Assembly (NCBI GenBank): GCA_013433145.1
Contig: CM024168.1
Coordinates: forward strand, 10,362,184-10,426,183
Source: Ascaris suum
Lineage: Eukaryota; Nematoda; Chromadorea; Rhabditida; Ascarididae
Length of the DNA: 64,000 nt
Reading direction: 5' to 3'
Shown here: positions 11,859-24,960 of the stretch, in pieces
How the letters are laid out: the number at the start of each line of letters is the position of its first letter
How positions within the stretch are numbered: the first letter of the stretch is position 1
Made by a program: the position numbers and the translations under genes
The notes under the pieces: model-generated
What the model was told of the DNA's origin: nothing
The model's input: only the letters and a program-made list of their open reading frames with translations
Databases searched by the model: none

Positions 11859-14678
11859 CTAAATCATGCAAGCACTCGTCTGCTGCCTACCCAAATACCT
11901 TGCCTGCTCTTTTATTGAATCCGCTGTTTTATCGCTGGAAGACTCCAGGCTTCTATTTGCAGATGTCCACACTTACAATGTGTCAGTCCTTCTTTGAGTT
12001 ATTCGAGGACTGTTGAACTCGATGTCATTTCATTTCTTGCCTACTCTATGCGATAAATCGGGCTTTAATGTTGCTCATACTTATTATATGCACAGAGAAT
12101 TCGAAGCGCAGATCACCCATTAGTTGGTTTGATAATCTAACAGGCTGGGCTACTATAACGTTCATAATAACTCACTTACCTGATATGCTTACCTGGATCC
12201 TCGTCGGCTCAAAGGCGCAGCTCCCAATTATATCCAAAATATGACTTCTCATAGTTCTAGCTAGGTTGCTGGTGCGCTTTAATCAAATTTTGTTTTGCTT
12301 AGTGTCACGAATGTGGTTAAGGAGTAAGCTGAAAGCTCACCCTGCGAGACATCTGTCAAAGAAAGCCCATACAGAGCAATGTTGGTCAAGAATTTGCATC
12401 TTTATTTCCTCCGCAAAATCCTTGAATCGAGGGAGTGTAACCAAACAACTTGCCTTACCACGAAAACTGAAATAATCGAGACTTGCCAGTCTTAATGCCT
12501 AACAGATTAGTTTCTTTGGCATATCAATTACTTAGAAGCACCCATGCTATGAAATTGGTTCCGTCGTCTCGTTTTAACAAATGAACTTAACGATAAGTCG
12601 ATAAAGGGTATCTCCGGACTTGGATTGTGTGGTATGACGAAAAAACAACAACTGCAAGTACCCCAATCGACCGCGTAAGAAAAATGTGACGAAGCTAGCT
12701 CGAAAGTACGGATGAAATGGATGAAGTCATGCTCATGATGCCAATTCCGTTGTGCTGTCATCCAGATAACTGATTCCACTTCGAGCTAAATTGCCCACAT
12801 TCCATACAATAGTGGCAGAAGCAGCATAGGCTTGGTTGTTACCTTCAGGAGACCAGTATATGGAAATTGCGTCACATAAGGTCTTTCGCTGCAACCGCAG
12901 AACACATGATAAACACGTAGACGTTCACCACAGAGGATAGACCAGCTGAACTTCTTTAGCATAACCCATTCAGCTGAGTGTTTTCTCAAGGCGAAGGCGA
13001 CATATTATATGCGAGGATGAAAATGTTCTATTCGCACATTTCCACGTAAGGAAATAGGGCGTGATGCATTTCCACGCGTCAAAGCGATCATCATCTTGTC
13101 ACCGGGGGCTTTATCGCCAAATTAATTTTGCTAATCTCATAGAAATTCACCGAACCCTTTACAATTATTCCATAGTTTCGTAAAAACGTTTCTTCCCTCC
13201 CCTTTTCTTTTTGTTGCCAGCCACTTATGCAAATATTTTGCGTCTCGTCGAAACCGAACGGCACATTCGACTGATGCAACAGACCCCCTCTGCCTTCCCT
13301 CCTCCTTTCCCACGAAAGCAGTAATTGTTACAGACTGCGGATTCACTCCTCGCTGTTTAAAGAAGGCAAGGTATTTTGCACGCATCGGGGATGTTGCAGA
13401 TGTGGGTGCCAATGATAGTTGATATATGACTTAGCAAAACCTGTACGCTTTGCTACTAGTGGAAAATCAGCGAAGCATTTTGAACCATTTGGGATAGAAC
13501 TGCTATTAGCGGATTTTCGAAAAAAGAATTTCCTAATAACGCCACGAATTCAGAAAGCAGTCAAGGTGTCGATGTTCTTCCCTCCGTTGCTACGCTGAGC
13601 ACTTCGACCAGGTTGTTTATGTCCTTATTTTCTGCTATTCTTTTTTTACTCCTCGGTTTTACATAGTCGTCTTTAATGGTGCCTTATATGCATTACAAAA
13701 ATCACTGAAATTTCGGCTTCTGCCTCCTGGAAGTCTGCTTCTTTTGGTTGCATTTCTACAAAGGTATTATTTTTTTGTAGCATTGTTCCCGACCCATGTT
13801 CGAAATCGATTTAGTGAAGTTATTTGCATTTCGTTCGGTTTTCGGTTTCATAATATCAAGCTCACCAAATGTCAGTACAGTCAGAAGACGAACCTATGTT
13901 CTCAGAAAGCCACAACAAACCGCAGTCGATGGTGGTTTCGCCACTAGTATTCACTGCTGTGTCCATACAAATAAGTTGCAAGTTATACAAATGCCTTAAC
14001 AGCATGTTTTAAGATGAATTGCGATCAAAAGCCTGCTGCCAGTAAAGTAGTCGCAACTAATGCTTGTTGCCCCAGACACCATCTGTTTCCAACAGTTGTT
14101 TTGAAGAAAAAAAAGAGCACTTACATTTCCCAACAAGTTGAGTAGCTTGCACATGCCATTGTCGTGTGCGAGCAGCATCATTGGCCTAAGGCAGTGGGCG
14201 GGAACGAGGTCGTGTTGTGGATAGATGTGCCGAAACATCAGTTCGACTAGGTCTACGACTGTAATTCCCGCACGTGCACACAGCGACCCCAGCTCCGCAC
14301 TTTGCCTCAGTTCGATTTCATCTAATGATGCACAGAAAAATTCATTGAAAGAAAGGCAACCCCAGTTTAGAGCATGCGATTCAGCGGGAAGAGTCTCCCT
14401 GCCAAAGTCAAAAACATTTCTATACGTTCAATGAGCAAATGTCCACGGCTTCTTCATCAGTAAATTGCTCCTGCTGCTCTTCGAATGTGTTTCATTGTTT
14501 GCATTCAACAGGAAAATATCTATGCGAAGGAACCATGTGGCAGTTTGAAGCACTTCTTTGCGAGCTGCTATTAACTACGGTCAAAAATTTGTTGCATTGT
14601 TTTTCATCCAATCTGCGCTTCAGCATGCCAGAGGATTGCACAACCCCTTTATTATTATCGCGGAGATACCGCCCGAAA
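11859..14678 (-). CDS. Eight-exon gene model, unrecognised protein, with one in-frame stop
   Basis: Exons in transcript order: 14678-14426, 14398-14125, 14082-14001, 13956-13866, 12466-12341, 12256-12193, 12017-11977, 11934-11859 (stop TAG). Strong sites include donor AAT|GTAAGTGC at 14125, acceptor ATTTCAG at 12467 and donor CAG|GTAAGC at 12193. From the second exon onward all phases agree. Peptides look genuine, for example SAELGSLCARAGITVVDLVE, LRPMMLLAHDNGMCKLLNLL, FKDFAEEIKMQILDQHCSVW and DKTADSIKEQARYLGRQQ. I do not recognise the family. The first listed exon has an in-frame TGA at 14494-14492 and ends in a phase that does not fit the next exon, so the 5' part is broken or mis-modelled. 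The last two exons are very small and flanked by a 42-base intron, so they are the least certain. Upstream exons probably lie beyond 14678. Confidence 0.5.
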
Positions 14679-15463
14679 CTTTAGATCACACATGTTAAAT
14701 CTGAATAAAGTATAGAAAACGATTAAATCCTGGCTCTGTCCGAAGAACGCCCTAAACCAATCATCGCGAAGTTCCTGCGCAACTGTTCCAACACATTTAG
14801 ACAGTTCCGCAGCCAATCTTATTCTTTTAAATATGGTTATTGCTACTATTGCCATCAATGCAGTCATTAATACCATCATAGTAATCTCAATTGTTGCCGT
14901 CAATATTATAGTCATCGCTTTACTGTTGGGATGCTAGGAGCGCTTAAAAGTGACAATAATTAATAACGGACATTATAATGGTAGTTATGACAGTGAGAAA
15001 TGATGTTGAGTGGTAAAAAATGATAAGAAAAGAATAATGACAATAAATACAGTATTAATAGTAGTAACAACCGTAATTGTAACGGTCAGGCAAAGTGGTT
15101 TCCCATATCAAATAGAGACAGTGTTTTGTTAGACTCCTTGATGATACTTCGGTTTGGAGAATGGATAGCGAAAAAACATCTTCGAAGATGCTCAAAATTA
15201 AGTCGGATTCATTACATCAGAAGTAACTTTTTTTTGAAACGCTGAAGCTGAAATAACCATTGAATCAAATTCATCGTGGAGAACTGCGTTATCGAATAAA
15301 GGAAGGCTTTTGTACGACGCATGAAAACATTGCAATAACAGATAGGTGATCGCTTTAGCACGTCGTTGTTGAAATGTTCTTATTCTATATGGATGGGGGA
15401 CTAGCAGCCATGTGTTCTTATATTATTCATCTTCTCTTTTCTTTTAATCACTCGTCATTCCAG
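14679..15463. other. AT-rich spacer
   Basis: Contains simple, ATT/GTA-rich sequence around 14830-15090 that gives a spurious hydrophobic minus-strand frame. Its last part is probably intron upstream of the Rpn10 exon. A weakly Rpn10-like stretch near 15130-15180 is too degenerate to call. Confidence 0.35.
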
Positions 15464-18400
15464 AACCGTCGAAGTGCTTGGTGATGGCGACACGAGAAAA
15501 TGGTCAAATTTTCACGAAACTACACCAGACAGTGGCAAAAGTATGTGAAGATTTTTCCGGCTTATCCAAGTGTTGTTTTCTATGCATCATACTGTGACGC
15601 ACCGATCTTTTTGGTCACACGACTTCAGAGCTTCATTCATCATGTGAACATATGATTTAATGAAGCACTCTGGTAGCCTTTTCCGACGAAAAACTTAGAA
15701 AAGCGACAACTTCTCACAACTAGTAAACAGTGAAGGACGATGAGGTAGTATGGGGAAATTCTGTGGTGAGAAGAGCGGGTTTTTTGTGAGGCAAATCTAT
15801 CGGAAGGTGTCTTATATGGACGGAGAATAACTTTTCGAAGAGCACATACCGCGAAGCAAAACGGAGAAGGAGGAAACCGAGGGAACACTGATAAAGGAGT
15901 CGGATGGAACGATGGTGTATCGCCCGCATCTTCCTATCAAGGAGCGATCCCTAGTACAGAACCCGCATCTTCAACCTCAAATTTGGTTGCTGGTAAAGTA
16001 TGATACCAGTAACAATGCCATAATGCCGAGTAGTTTCCGTTATTAGCAAAGACAACAGCGCTGTCAGTGATAATACTGTTCGCACTATTAATGATGTGGC
16101 ACTGTTAGTAAAAGTTTTCAAAGTAACGTACATTCGTCTAAGGCGCGGCTGAAATTAATCTTCGGACACGACTTGAGAGTGGCTTCACTGCAGATGGTGG
16201 CATTCGTGACGACGTGGTTCGCGGTTTATTTCTTTACTTCGGACAGACCGTTGACCCCAATGAACACCTCAAAGAAAGCTTTTTCTGAGGACTTCTCTCT
16301 TCTTGGATCGATTGTCATGCCAAATGCTGAAGTTTCTGAGGTCTTAAGTCATCTAATGCATGCAAACGAATCAGAAGCATAACTTTGATTTCTCCAATAA
16401 ACTGCTTTTCAGGAAAGGTTGTGCTCATGCTCTCTACAGTAACCTTGAGATTAATATATTCATATCCCTTCAAGTGTTTTTGAGCTTTTCAGGACCGGTC
16501 GGATTTTGTAGGTAGTGCTAAAGTGGCGCATATGGCGCTTAAGTATCGACCAAATGCCCATTAAAAGATGCGAATTATTCTTTTTGTTGGCAGCCCCATT
16601 CCCGAAGCAGATATCGTTGAGGTTCGGTCGGCAATTGTGCACACTTCCTTCTTTGAATCTTGAATCCGTAATACAGATGAGTGAGCTTGGAAACAGTTCA
16701 GTTCTTACTTTCGAAAGCGAGAGGCAAGAATTCATACTGATACCCATCGTTGAGAAATGTTGAATTAATAAAATCAGTCTGAGCAGTTTGAGACTCAGCG
16801 GTGACAGGAGCGTGGCACCACTAAAACTATCCCAGCAGATTGCTTCTTTTCACTTCTTCATTCAGCTCCCTATCAAACTTGGCAGATTTCTGTGCTACAA
16901 TATCGATCTCTTTTAACGCTGTTGACTGAATAATTTAGTAATAGTCGCGTCTGCCGTTTATGGGGGCACATGATGTGCATGACACCCACCAACTTTCATC
17001 ACCTAGTTTATGTCGTGCTGATTCGGAAATAGTCTTCCTGGTCCTATTTAGATATGTGACCTTCAAATCCATAAATTTCCGTTCAAGGACTTCCGGCTAA
17101 AGCATATCTCCTTATCTAAGTTTTGGCTGCGAGGCGTCTGAACCATAATGATAACTCCCGCAGTTTTGCACTTGTTAGCTATCCTTGCTACCAAGGATAT
17201 TGTTCACTCATAGTCAAATGCTGCAAGGGTGGTTCTACCGCGGGGCCAATATGGCATTTTCGTGTGGTCGTTGGAAATTCGTTTTCTTTGCTGCAAGGCC
17301 TTCGGATTCAATGTGTTTGTCTCAGGACGAACTTGAATTCAAGAGTAACGCTTGCAAGAAAACATGAATTTTGAAGGTTCGCGTTTTAAAATGATGCGCT
17401 CAAGAGCCATCAGGCCGATATTTTCAACGGGAATCAAAGCGTAATTACTGTTCTGTGATTCTGGTTTCACTTTTCCCATTGGTCAGACCAACTGCATCGC
17501 GACAGAAGAAGAGAAAACATAGGATCATTTTTCGTTCGAACATTTTTGTTTCTGCCTTCAATTTCTGTCTTCCAAGAAACCTCTTCGACCTAACTTACCG
17601 AGAGTGAATCCCCGAAATCTTCTCTGTGATAGTTCTCACTTCGAAAAACAGCTGCGTTCCTTCATCCTACTGTGTCTGATGAACACGAAGTCCATTTCCG
17701 CTAGTCTGTAACGAATAACTTTGAGCCTTGCCTAATCCATTAGTCGCCGTTCGCTCGCCTTCCCTTCTCCCCATTTCCCTACTCCCCACCCGTCCACCTT
17801 TCGCCTCTCAGGAATGCTGTTCCATTTGTTTATCGAACACCGAGTACTTCACGCACTTCGCATTTCTCTGGAAGAAGAGCGTCGAAATCAACAGCAAAGA
17901 GACGGAGGAGCAAATGACCCAACGCAAGCGCCGCCGAGCCAGCGCAGTGAAACCGTGTCACGTAAGTCAGCCATGCTTCCTTTCTTTTTCGCTGGGCTAA
18001 AATTGGTCGACGTAGATAGGAGCAGAAAACGCTACAGTCAACAAGCCCTAATGGCGTCGAATCTAGAACTTCAGAGCCTTTGTAGAATAGAAGTGCTGGG
18101 GTCCTTTGGCAAACGTGCTTATGGCAAAGTCGTTTCTGCACTCACGCTCACGTATTTTCCTGCATCTGCCTCCTAGTGCCACAGAGGGTGCCACATAGGA
18201 GCCATCACAACTATTGTCACGGGGTTCATTAGGTGTAACGTGTTCTCTTCAAATTCCAATGCGATTATCTCATTGTAAAAGAGTTCTTGCTATTTCGATC
18301 CGCTTAAAAACTTGCATGCCATTTGTGATCACTTATGATCACTTGGAGTGTTAAGCGGTTCTTTTATGAAACGTTTGAGCTGGGCGAGTACCGGATTGAA

Positions 18401-19336
18401 GTGAATAGAGTCATTATTTGTTGACGAGTTTCGAAGTTGACAGGTCGCTTCCAGGGTGGAAGTTCTATATCGTGCCGCACCCTTAAATATCGAAATTCAT
18501 AACGGTTTGAAAGCTCATAGAGAAATTCAGCCAGTGACCTAGGTTGTACTCATCATATCTCGACACCCACTTTTTTCCAGCAGTTACTATTTTCATTTCC
18601 AAATTCTTTCAGTTACCTTTGGTAAGTTCCCAGTTCATACTACAAATCTGAAAATGTATACGATGATATCGTGCATTATTTATCCGTCCTTTTAACACAA
18701 ATATGCAGCACATTTGCCTGGATGGCGTAGCAGTACAAGGAGTTTTTCGCCAGGTGCTCCAACCAGTAAGGAATCATATGTCTTGATGCGAGGCCATGCA
18801 AAAAGCCAACGTCCTTACCAGACATTTTGCCCCCCCACATTTCCCTCCTCCGAATATACTTGCTGCTAGTTAGTATGACAGTTTCAACGGCTGATATGAC
18901 GATTTCAACGATTTCAGTGGCGTATGTCACAATCCTCAATTGGCCTTTTCCGCATGACGAATTGCATGATCTAACAATGCCAAACAAATCGCTGAATATT
19001 TTCTGTCATGAGCATCCGAATGAACTAATGCTAATTAAATTTCTTCGCACATACTCTATGGAAATGCTTTGAGGTGCTACATCGGCTGGTCATGTGACAC
19101 ACACAGCTCCATCATTGCTGACCGAGCAGCAGCAACTGGAATGGGCCTTAAATATGTCGATGCAAGATAATTGCGCGAGTGTGGCAGAACGCCCCGCTCC
19201 TACCTCCGGTGCGGTCACTGCCTTTTTGCCGTCGACTCAGCAATCATCTACTCAAACAGCCTCCACAAGTGTTGTCACTGGTGAGCAAATTAAAGTCGAC
19301 GTGACGCAGCCCTCATCCGACGGCACTACATCTATT
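15464..19336 (+). pseudogene. rpn-10: Rpn10/PSMD4 proteasome ubiquitin-receptor gene, partial, one frameshift
   Basis: Rpn10 binds ubiquitin chains at the 26S proteasome regulatory particle. It has an N-terminal VWA domain and C-terminal ubiquitin-interacting motifs (UIMs). Exon 15464-15540 (acceptor TTCCAG, donor AAAA|GTATGTG) is VWA: it begins VEVL, then after a one-base gain near 15480 reads ATRENGQIFTKLHQTVAK. Exon 17812-17961 (acceptor CTCTCAG, donor C|GTAAGT) carries the first UIM, ALRISLEEERRNQQQ. Exon 19074-19336 (donor ATT|GTAAGTATT) carries the second UIM, LTEQQQLEWALNMSMQ, then a Ser/Thr/Ala-rich tail. The last two exons join in perfect phase (one base plus two). The first VWA exon, the VWA exons between 15540 and 17812, and the extreme C-terminus were not found. 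The single-base gain could be decay or an assembly error. Confidence 0.75.
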
Positions 19337-22150
19337 GTAAGTATTGTTTGTCGTGCAGTGGCAAAAAAATTAGATTACATCTCAGTATCGCTTTACATTA
19401 CCAGACTCCGGAACACATGATATCTCATGGGGATGGGCGAATTCACTATGAGCGCAGCCACGAAATAGAACGAGTGGTCTCTGCGACCATCTACCTCCAC
19501 ATTAAGAAAAAACATTGGAAGTTGTTGCGCCTGTCCCACCGATGAGCAATTCACACAAGAGGCCAAATTTTCTAAGTGAGACATTTGCTGCCGTCATGCT
19601 TTCAATAATTCTAGCTGCGTCGTTTCCGCTACCTTGTTTCGTCTTCAGTTTGCTTTTGTGCATTTTCGACCCAAAAGATACCTTATTTTGTTGCAAACAG
19701 GAAGCTCTCAGCAGTTTAGATGTAGTTCTGCCTCTGGTAGTAGTCGCAGAAAAGCGCTGTCATGTGGTATTACGCCCTGGATGTGCCTGCAATCTCTCGT
19801 TCTCGCGGAGACGCCGTTCTCGAGGTAGTGGGTATTGGAAAGTTTGCTGACATGTCAGACAGACCAACCCGAGGACTTCGTCGTGACATTAGTGGCAGCA
19901 ATCCATAAAGAAGATATTAGTTAAACTGCAACTACTCCAAAATTCGAGTTCAAGTGAATTTCGATCGCCGGCGAACATGGAGAACGCAATCACTGGGTTT
20001 TTTGAAAGATTATGTCGTTGTCATTTCTGCTGCTTTGGAATCCCAGGCTGAATCAGTTGGCTTTTAAAGATTTCGTGATTGTCGAAGCCAGAGGTAAGGG
20101 AAAGAATTCTCGAAACCTTCCACTGGTGGACCATGCGACATCCTTGATAGCGCCAGATTTCACTCTCCCGTCCATTATCGATCCATTCAACTCGCTTCTT
20201 CCCTCGTGGCTATTGCTATGACTATCCTTCAATCATTTCGTGCATTTCAGCATAATTTGATGCATACATTGGCTGATGCTTTCATATTATTAAGCAGAAA
20301 CTAAGGCCAAATCCAGCATTCCATTCTGAGCATATATCTCACGCATCCCATGCGACTTATCTGAAGTTCCACTAACAGAACTTTCAAGCCCACCTTATAG
20401 TCACCATCACTCACAGTACTTTCCGTCTACTGGTCCACATTCCGATGTAATTACCATCAGTGCAGTGTGCACTTTGAGCCTTCCTAGGAGTACAGCTGGC
20501 CGATTTGGTCATCGCTGACATTGCAGTACACAAGGACGAGAAGAGTATCCAGGATACTGCCAACTGTGAATTGGGCGTAGAGATGGAACGAGTGCGCCGA
20601 CAAAGGCGTCAACAAGTTTCCATAAATGCAAGGTGCCGCAGGAAGTTAGTTCCATTTCACAGAGTGGGTCCTTCGTTAAAGTATTCAAACGGAACATTGG
20701 TTAATTTTCATTTTGCACCGGTCAGATGAAAATCAAATAGAATGGCATTCGGTAGAACATACTATTCCACGTATTTTCATATGCATTTCAACCAACCAGC
20801 CATTTCCATATATTTCCAACAAAAACTTCTATCCCAAACACAATTTGCCAACGAATTGATCACTTGATAAACCACTTTTATGGCTTGGCAACAATAACCG
20901 AAATAGGCAAAATAATGCCCTCCTATTTTACTGCATCAGAGCGTACCCGCAGGTGCTTTAAGAAAGCTTCGTCCTTTTTTGGTAATCTCACTAGCGTAAA
21001 GCAAGGAATAGACTTTGTAATAAGCTTGTAACTGTTTTCTCGCACTGCCAACTGTATATGATCTATAGGTCGGGTAAGTCGACGTGAAATATAGGACAAG
21101 TGGCGATGGGGACTGGAAGCATGAAAACTGCTTCGAGAAGTGCGTTCATAAAAGTCTGAAGCTCTTAGGTCGCTCGCCTTTCGTGTTGTCGTCGTATGCA
21201 ATTCCGCCGGCATGTAATGCTATTGAGACCGCTAATTCCTCGTGTTTGAAGCAACGTTTGCGGCACTCTGCTATACGTCTTATGGCAATCATTATACTAC
21301 CTGCTTATATAATAAAATTTTGCGATCTCCCTATGATTCTTGGTTTTTCATCACCGCACCGCTCCTCGTCACCGCTCTAGCAACAGCAAGACACAAATTC
21401 TACGCATTCACTAGTTGGCTTACTGCATTGCTTCATGCGAACTACTGAACAGTAAAGTAAAGCAGCACTGGGGAAACTAAGAACATCGATGGCAAAAAAT
21501 GAAACAGGAGAGATTAACATGTCATTTCCAAGATGCATCGACACCCAATACCTCCAGCTTTTTCACTCTCTTCTCTTCTGTCTGTTCCTTCCTTCCCTCT
21601 TCCTCTTCCAATCCCACTTTCCACATTTGGCGTACGTTGTTAGATCCACCTAGGATACGTTGTTAGGATCACTTAGGACCTACCGATCGAGAATCACCTA
21701 CACGCTGAGCAAATCTCAGTTTAGCATCAGGTCTTCGTCGTCAAATCTTTCACGGGAGTATCACTTCTTATGAAGGAGAGGAAACAGCTTGGTATTCGCG
21801 GCTTAGTGACAGTGGTATTCGCGGCTTAATTCTACTTCATACACCTTGCTTTATTTTTATCCAACATTGTTGCGCTTCAGTACATCAAATGCGTTAAGTC
21901 CATTACGAAATGACTTACTGTACTTGTTATAACTATACTTAGATACAATTATGAAATGATTTATTAAGCCCCAGTTGGACGCTATCGAGTGACGCGTTGA
22001 GAAGGCTATATAACGGGATCGTTGTAACAGGTGAAGGTTTTAAATGTTTCTATTCTCTAGAGTTACATGCCTGCTGTTTCACTCTTTTCTCATTCTTGTT
22101 GTTTGGTAGCAATTCCAGCGCCTTAGGTGAGTAAAGGGGCAGGACGGTAT
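19337..22150. other. No confident gene; intron-like sequence
   Basis: Begins as the intron after the Rpn10 UIM exon. A short plus-strand piece at about 20046-20093 has an acceptor (ATCCCAG) and donor (AGAG|GTAAGG) around LNQLAFKDFVIVEAR. It could be a small exon but is unassigned. Imperfect direct repeats occur at 21630-21685 (ACGTTGTTAGATC words) and 21790-21830 (GGTATTCGCGGCTTA twice). Confidence 0.35.
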
Positions 22151-22176
22151 GGGAGGGAGGGGGGTGGGGGAGGGGG
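22151..22176 (+). other. G-quadruplex-prone G-run
   Basis: Five runs of three to six G separated by single bases (GGGAGGGAGGGGGGTGGGGG, then AGGGGG). This fits the classical four-tract quadruplex pattern on the plus strand. A purine-rich GAGAGAGCAGG tail follows. Confidence 0.7.
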
Positions 22177-22196
22177 AGAGAGCAGGAGAGAGAGTG

Positions 22197-22222
22197 TATC
22201 GACTCCTCTCGTGGAGTCGATA
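22197..22222. repeat. 10-bp-stem hairpin beside the G-run
   Basis: TATCGACTCC and GGAGTCGATA are perfect inverted copies separated by six bases (TCTCGT). Confidence 0.75.
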
Positions 22223-24500
22223 AAGAGTTTTCAACAAATAACGCAAGTGAAAGAACAAAATTAAATTCTTTAGGAACTCACATTCGATAGGCCCCGTGGA
22301 AGAATCCCGTTCTGGCTGACGACACTGCCTATAAACAGCCTCAGATCCTGTTGTAGGGAATAAACCAACAACTACGGACTTCTGTCCGGCGGCATTGTCG
22401 CCGTCATAATACTTAGTGCTGGTCTGATCTGTTCGAGTGAACTGAATTGAAATGAACTGGAGGTGGGGTTTCTCATGCCTTATAAAGGGTCGCTAGTTGC
22501 CATTTGGCGTCAGATTGTATTGAAGATGTTCTCTTTGCTAAATGACCAGATCTGTTCATGAATGGAGCGACGCCACATTTCCAGCGTCCCTCCTTCAAAC
22601 TGCCTACCTGCCAACGCTTTTGCTAGCCGTTTTCTATTTCAGTCACCGTAACCTCTGAATGGCCTTTCAACAAATCTCTTGCACTTTTTTAATGGTACCA
22701 TTCGTGAACAGCCCTTTCTAGCTGCTCTCTCGCACTTTCTTAGTCGCAAACGTTCATCGTATTTAGCTCAGTGAATTCTAGTTTGTTTCTTCTTAGTCCT
22801 AATTCGCGAACATCGCGACAGGGAGGGCGATCAAGCATGAAACGATTGCTGTTTGTTTTGGGTCATCGAAACGCCGTTGTCTGCGGTCATTCGGCAAAGC
22901 AAATACTCATTATAGCGCTCGCAAACCTTTCAACTTAGAATAAATCTTTCAAATCCAAAGAGTAATCATTTAAACCATACGGATCAAATATCATAGTGCG
23001 GTGTCGAGTTGCAGCATTTGTACATGTGCATACAATACTTTTAAAAATGTGTCAACCATTCGAAGCGTCTTTTCTTTTAGTGAGCCTTTCAGCTTCTTTC
23101 ACGTCTGTTCGCGAGTACATGACATGCTACTGGCATGAGGTCACGGGCAAAGCGCTATGATTTTCGAAGCAATGAATGCTGTGGTGATATGTTGTTCTTT
23201 ATCTGCAATGTGAACTTCGCCAACCGCATGGCTGAACTGCTCAAGAGTTCTACCTGCATGCTTGTGATCGCGGTTGCGCTCGTGAGTGGTGTGTACTGCT
23301 TGATATTTTCCTACAAGAATAAAGGCAGGTTGCTGATTGTTGTGCGCATTTTTTATTTAGAACCGTTTGTGCATTCATGCTCAATGTAGACGCTCTTCAA
23401 AGCATTTATACTTATGTGCAGAATATGAAATTGGCTGCTATATTTATGAAGTGGCTATCGCGATTAGGATGGCGGTTATTTTTTCATTACCGATTGTTTA
23501 CTGGCAGAATGTGCCGATTGTACATTTGTTAGACCAACAAAGAAGCTCAGTCGATAACTAAGTTAACGGATACCGTGCAAAGATGAAGTAAATGTCGATG
23601 TGTGAACTTTTTCTTCTGTATGTTTGTCCTCAAAGGCTGGAGTCTTCCATTCATCAACGCTCCATTAAAGCGATAACAATATTGCACCAATATTGATAAG
23701 GCCTTTGGAAAATGACAAAACTCGAGGTAAAGATATCAGTGCATATTTTATCCCCATTCTATGGGCTAGCAACATACCGAATAGCAGCGTAAATTTTCAT
23801 TGAACTGACTTGCAAGTGAATGGAAGCTGCGTTCGCCTGGGTGGCATGTGGGCGCAGATCTTATGTTTGATTATTTTCCGAACTGTTCTACTTGCACTGA
23901 GATTCATGTCCGACTTTACTTTATTTTGTTCATTTTTGTTTATTTCCTCAGAACTGGGGAAAACATATTGAAAGTTTATAAGCATAGCAACAAAACGTAG
24001 CAAACATTCGCTAAGCTATAATCGGACCGAATAGACATTTAATACACGAGAGCAGCGATATAATGTAGATCGAAATGAGTCTCAAGCATTCTTAAAAGGC
24101 CGAAGATGTGAGTACATGAAAAATATCGGCGGGAAGCAGATTTCCGAACTCGCACAACGCGAAACTGGGAACTGATAGAAATTGTTTGTGCTGCAGCATG
24201 TTTATAAGTGCCCATTCGACCTAGAAGAAGGGCTGGTTGAAATATTTCTGGAAGGTGATGTCATAAGAGCCGCACAAAATTTAAAAAAAAAACAAATTCT
24301 AGCTTGAACCCATGTTCTTGCAATTAATTTAGGTTAAAAGTTTTTAGACTGGTAATGTGAATTGACCTGTATGGTCATTAGAGACTTCAGACACGGTGAG
24401 CTTTGGGAAAAGCAATTCGCATGAAGCATTTGTCGACTTCCGTAACGGTCTGATATCAAGAACCAAGCAGGGAACGATACAAGACGTTAGTAGAGCATCC
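22223..24500. other. No confident gene
   Basis: No exon with matched splice sites and a recognisable peptide. The plus-strand frame at 23135-23389 contains a hydrophobic stretch (CMLVIAVALVSGVYCLIF) with a GTGAGT inside it. It may be a membrane-segment exon but has no clear acceptor. Confidence 0.3.
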
Positions 24501-24539
24501 CAGAACTGGTCCGCAATGAATAATTCATCCCTTTAAGTG

Positions 24540-24960
24540 AAGCTCAATACATGTGCACTGCAAAGGACGACGAATAGAGTTTGCAGTTTTCGACAAGCTT
24601 TTAGCAAAAGTGGAAAACTGCAATCTTGTTTAGAGATCTGGGTCGATTATAACACCAAGGTTACGAGCGCGATCTGTTTTAGAATGAACCTCATCTCCTG
24701 CCTTGGCAGAACGTTCATGCTGGAATTTTCTGTGTGCCACATGATTTTTTCTAAGGCAAACATTGACTCTGTTGCGGTTTCGACCCATTGGCAAATCCAT
24801 CGAGGTCCATAGGTAGACATGTAGCATATACAATGGTCGATAAATTTGGCGTCATCAACGAAGAACTTGGTAACTACTTTGAGTGTTTTCGCTAACATCC
24901 CTGGCGTGAACGAAGGACAAAGCACCGTCCAAGACAATTCCCTCTCGGGCACAACCAAGA
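24540..24960 (-). pseudogene. CR1/jockey-like LINE reverse-transcriptase fragment
   Basis: The minus strand reads PGMLAKTLKVVTKFFVDDAK, with FVDD at the place of the YADD/FADD catalytic motif. Further on it reads ESMFALEKIMWHTENSSMN and then, after a frame change, KTDRARNLGVIIDPDL. DLGVIIDPDL is a signature following the palm in CR1/jockey-group reverse transcriptases. Only this part of the palm and thumb is present. The frame changes twice, so the copy is dead. Weak similarity seems to continue toward 24500. Confidence 0.75.

Noticed and set aside
13137..13412. Minus-strand frame as an exon of the 11.8-14.7 kb gene
   Set aside because: The phases of 13866 and 12466 join directly without it, and it has no good donor.
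14655..14915. Hydrophobic minus-strand frame resembling membrane segments
   Set aside because: Arises from ATT/ATC simple sequence.
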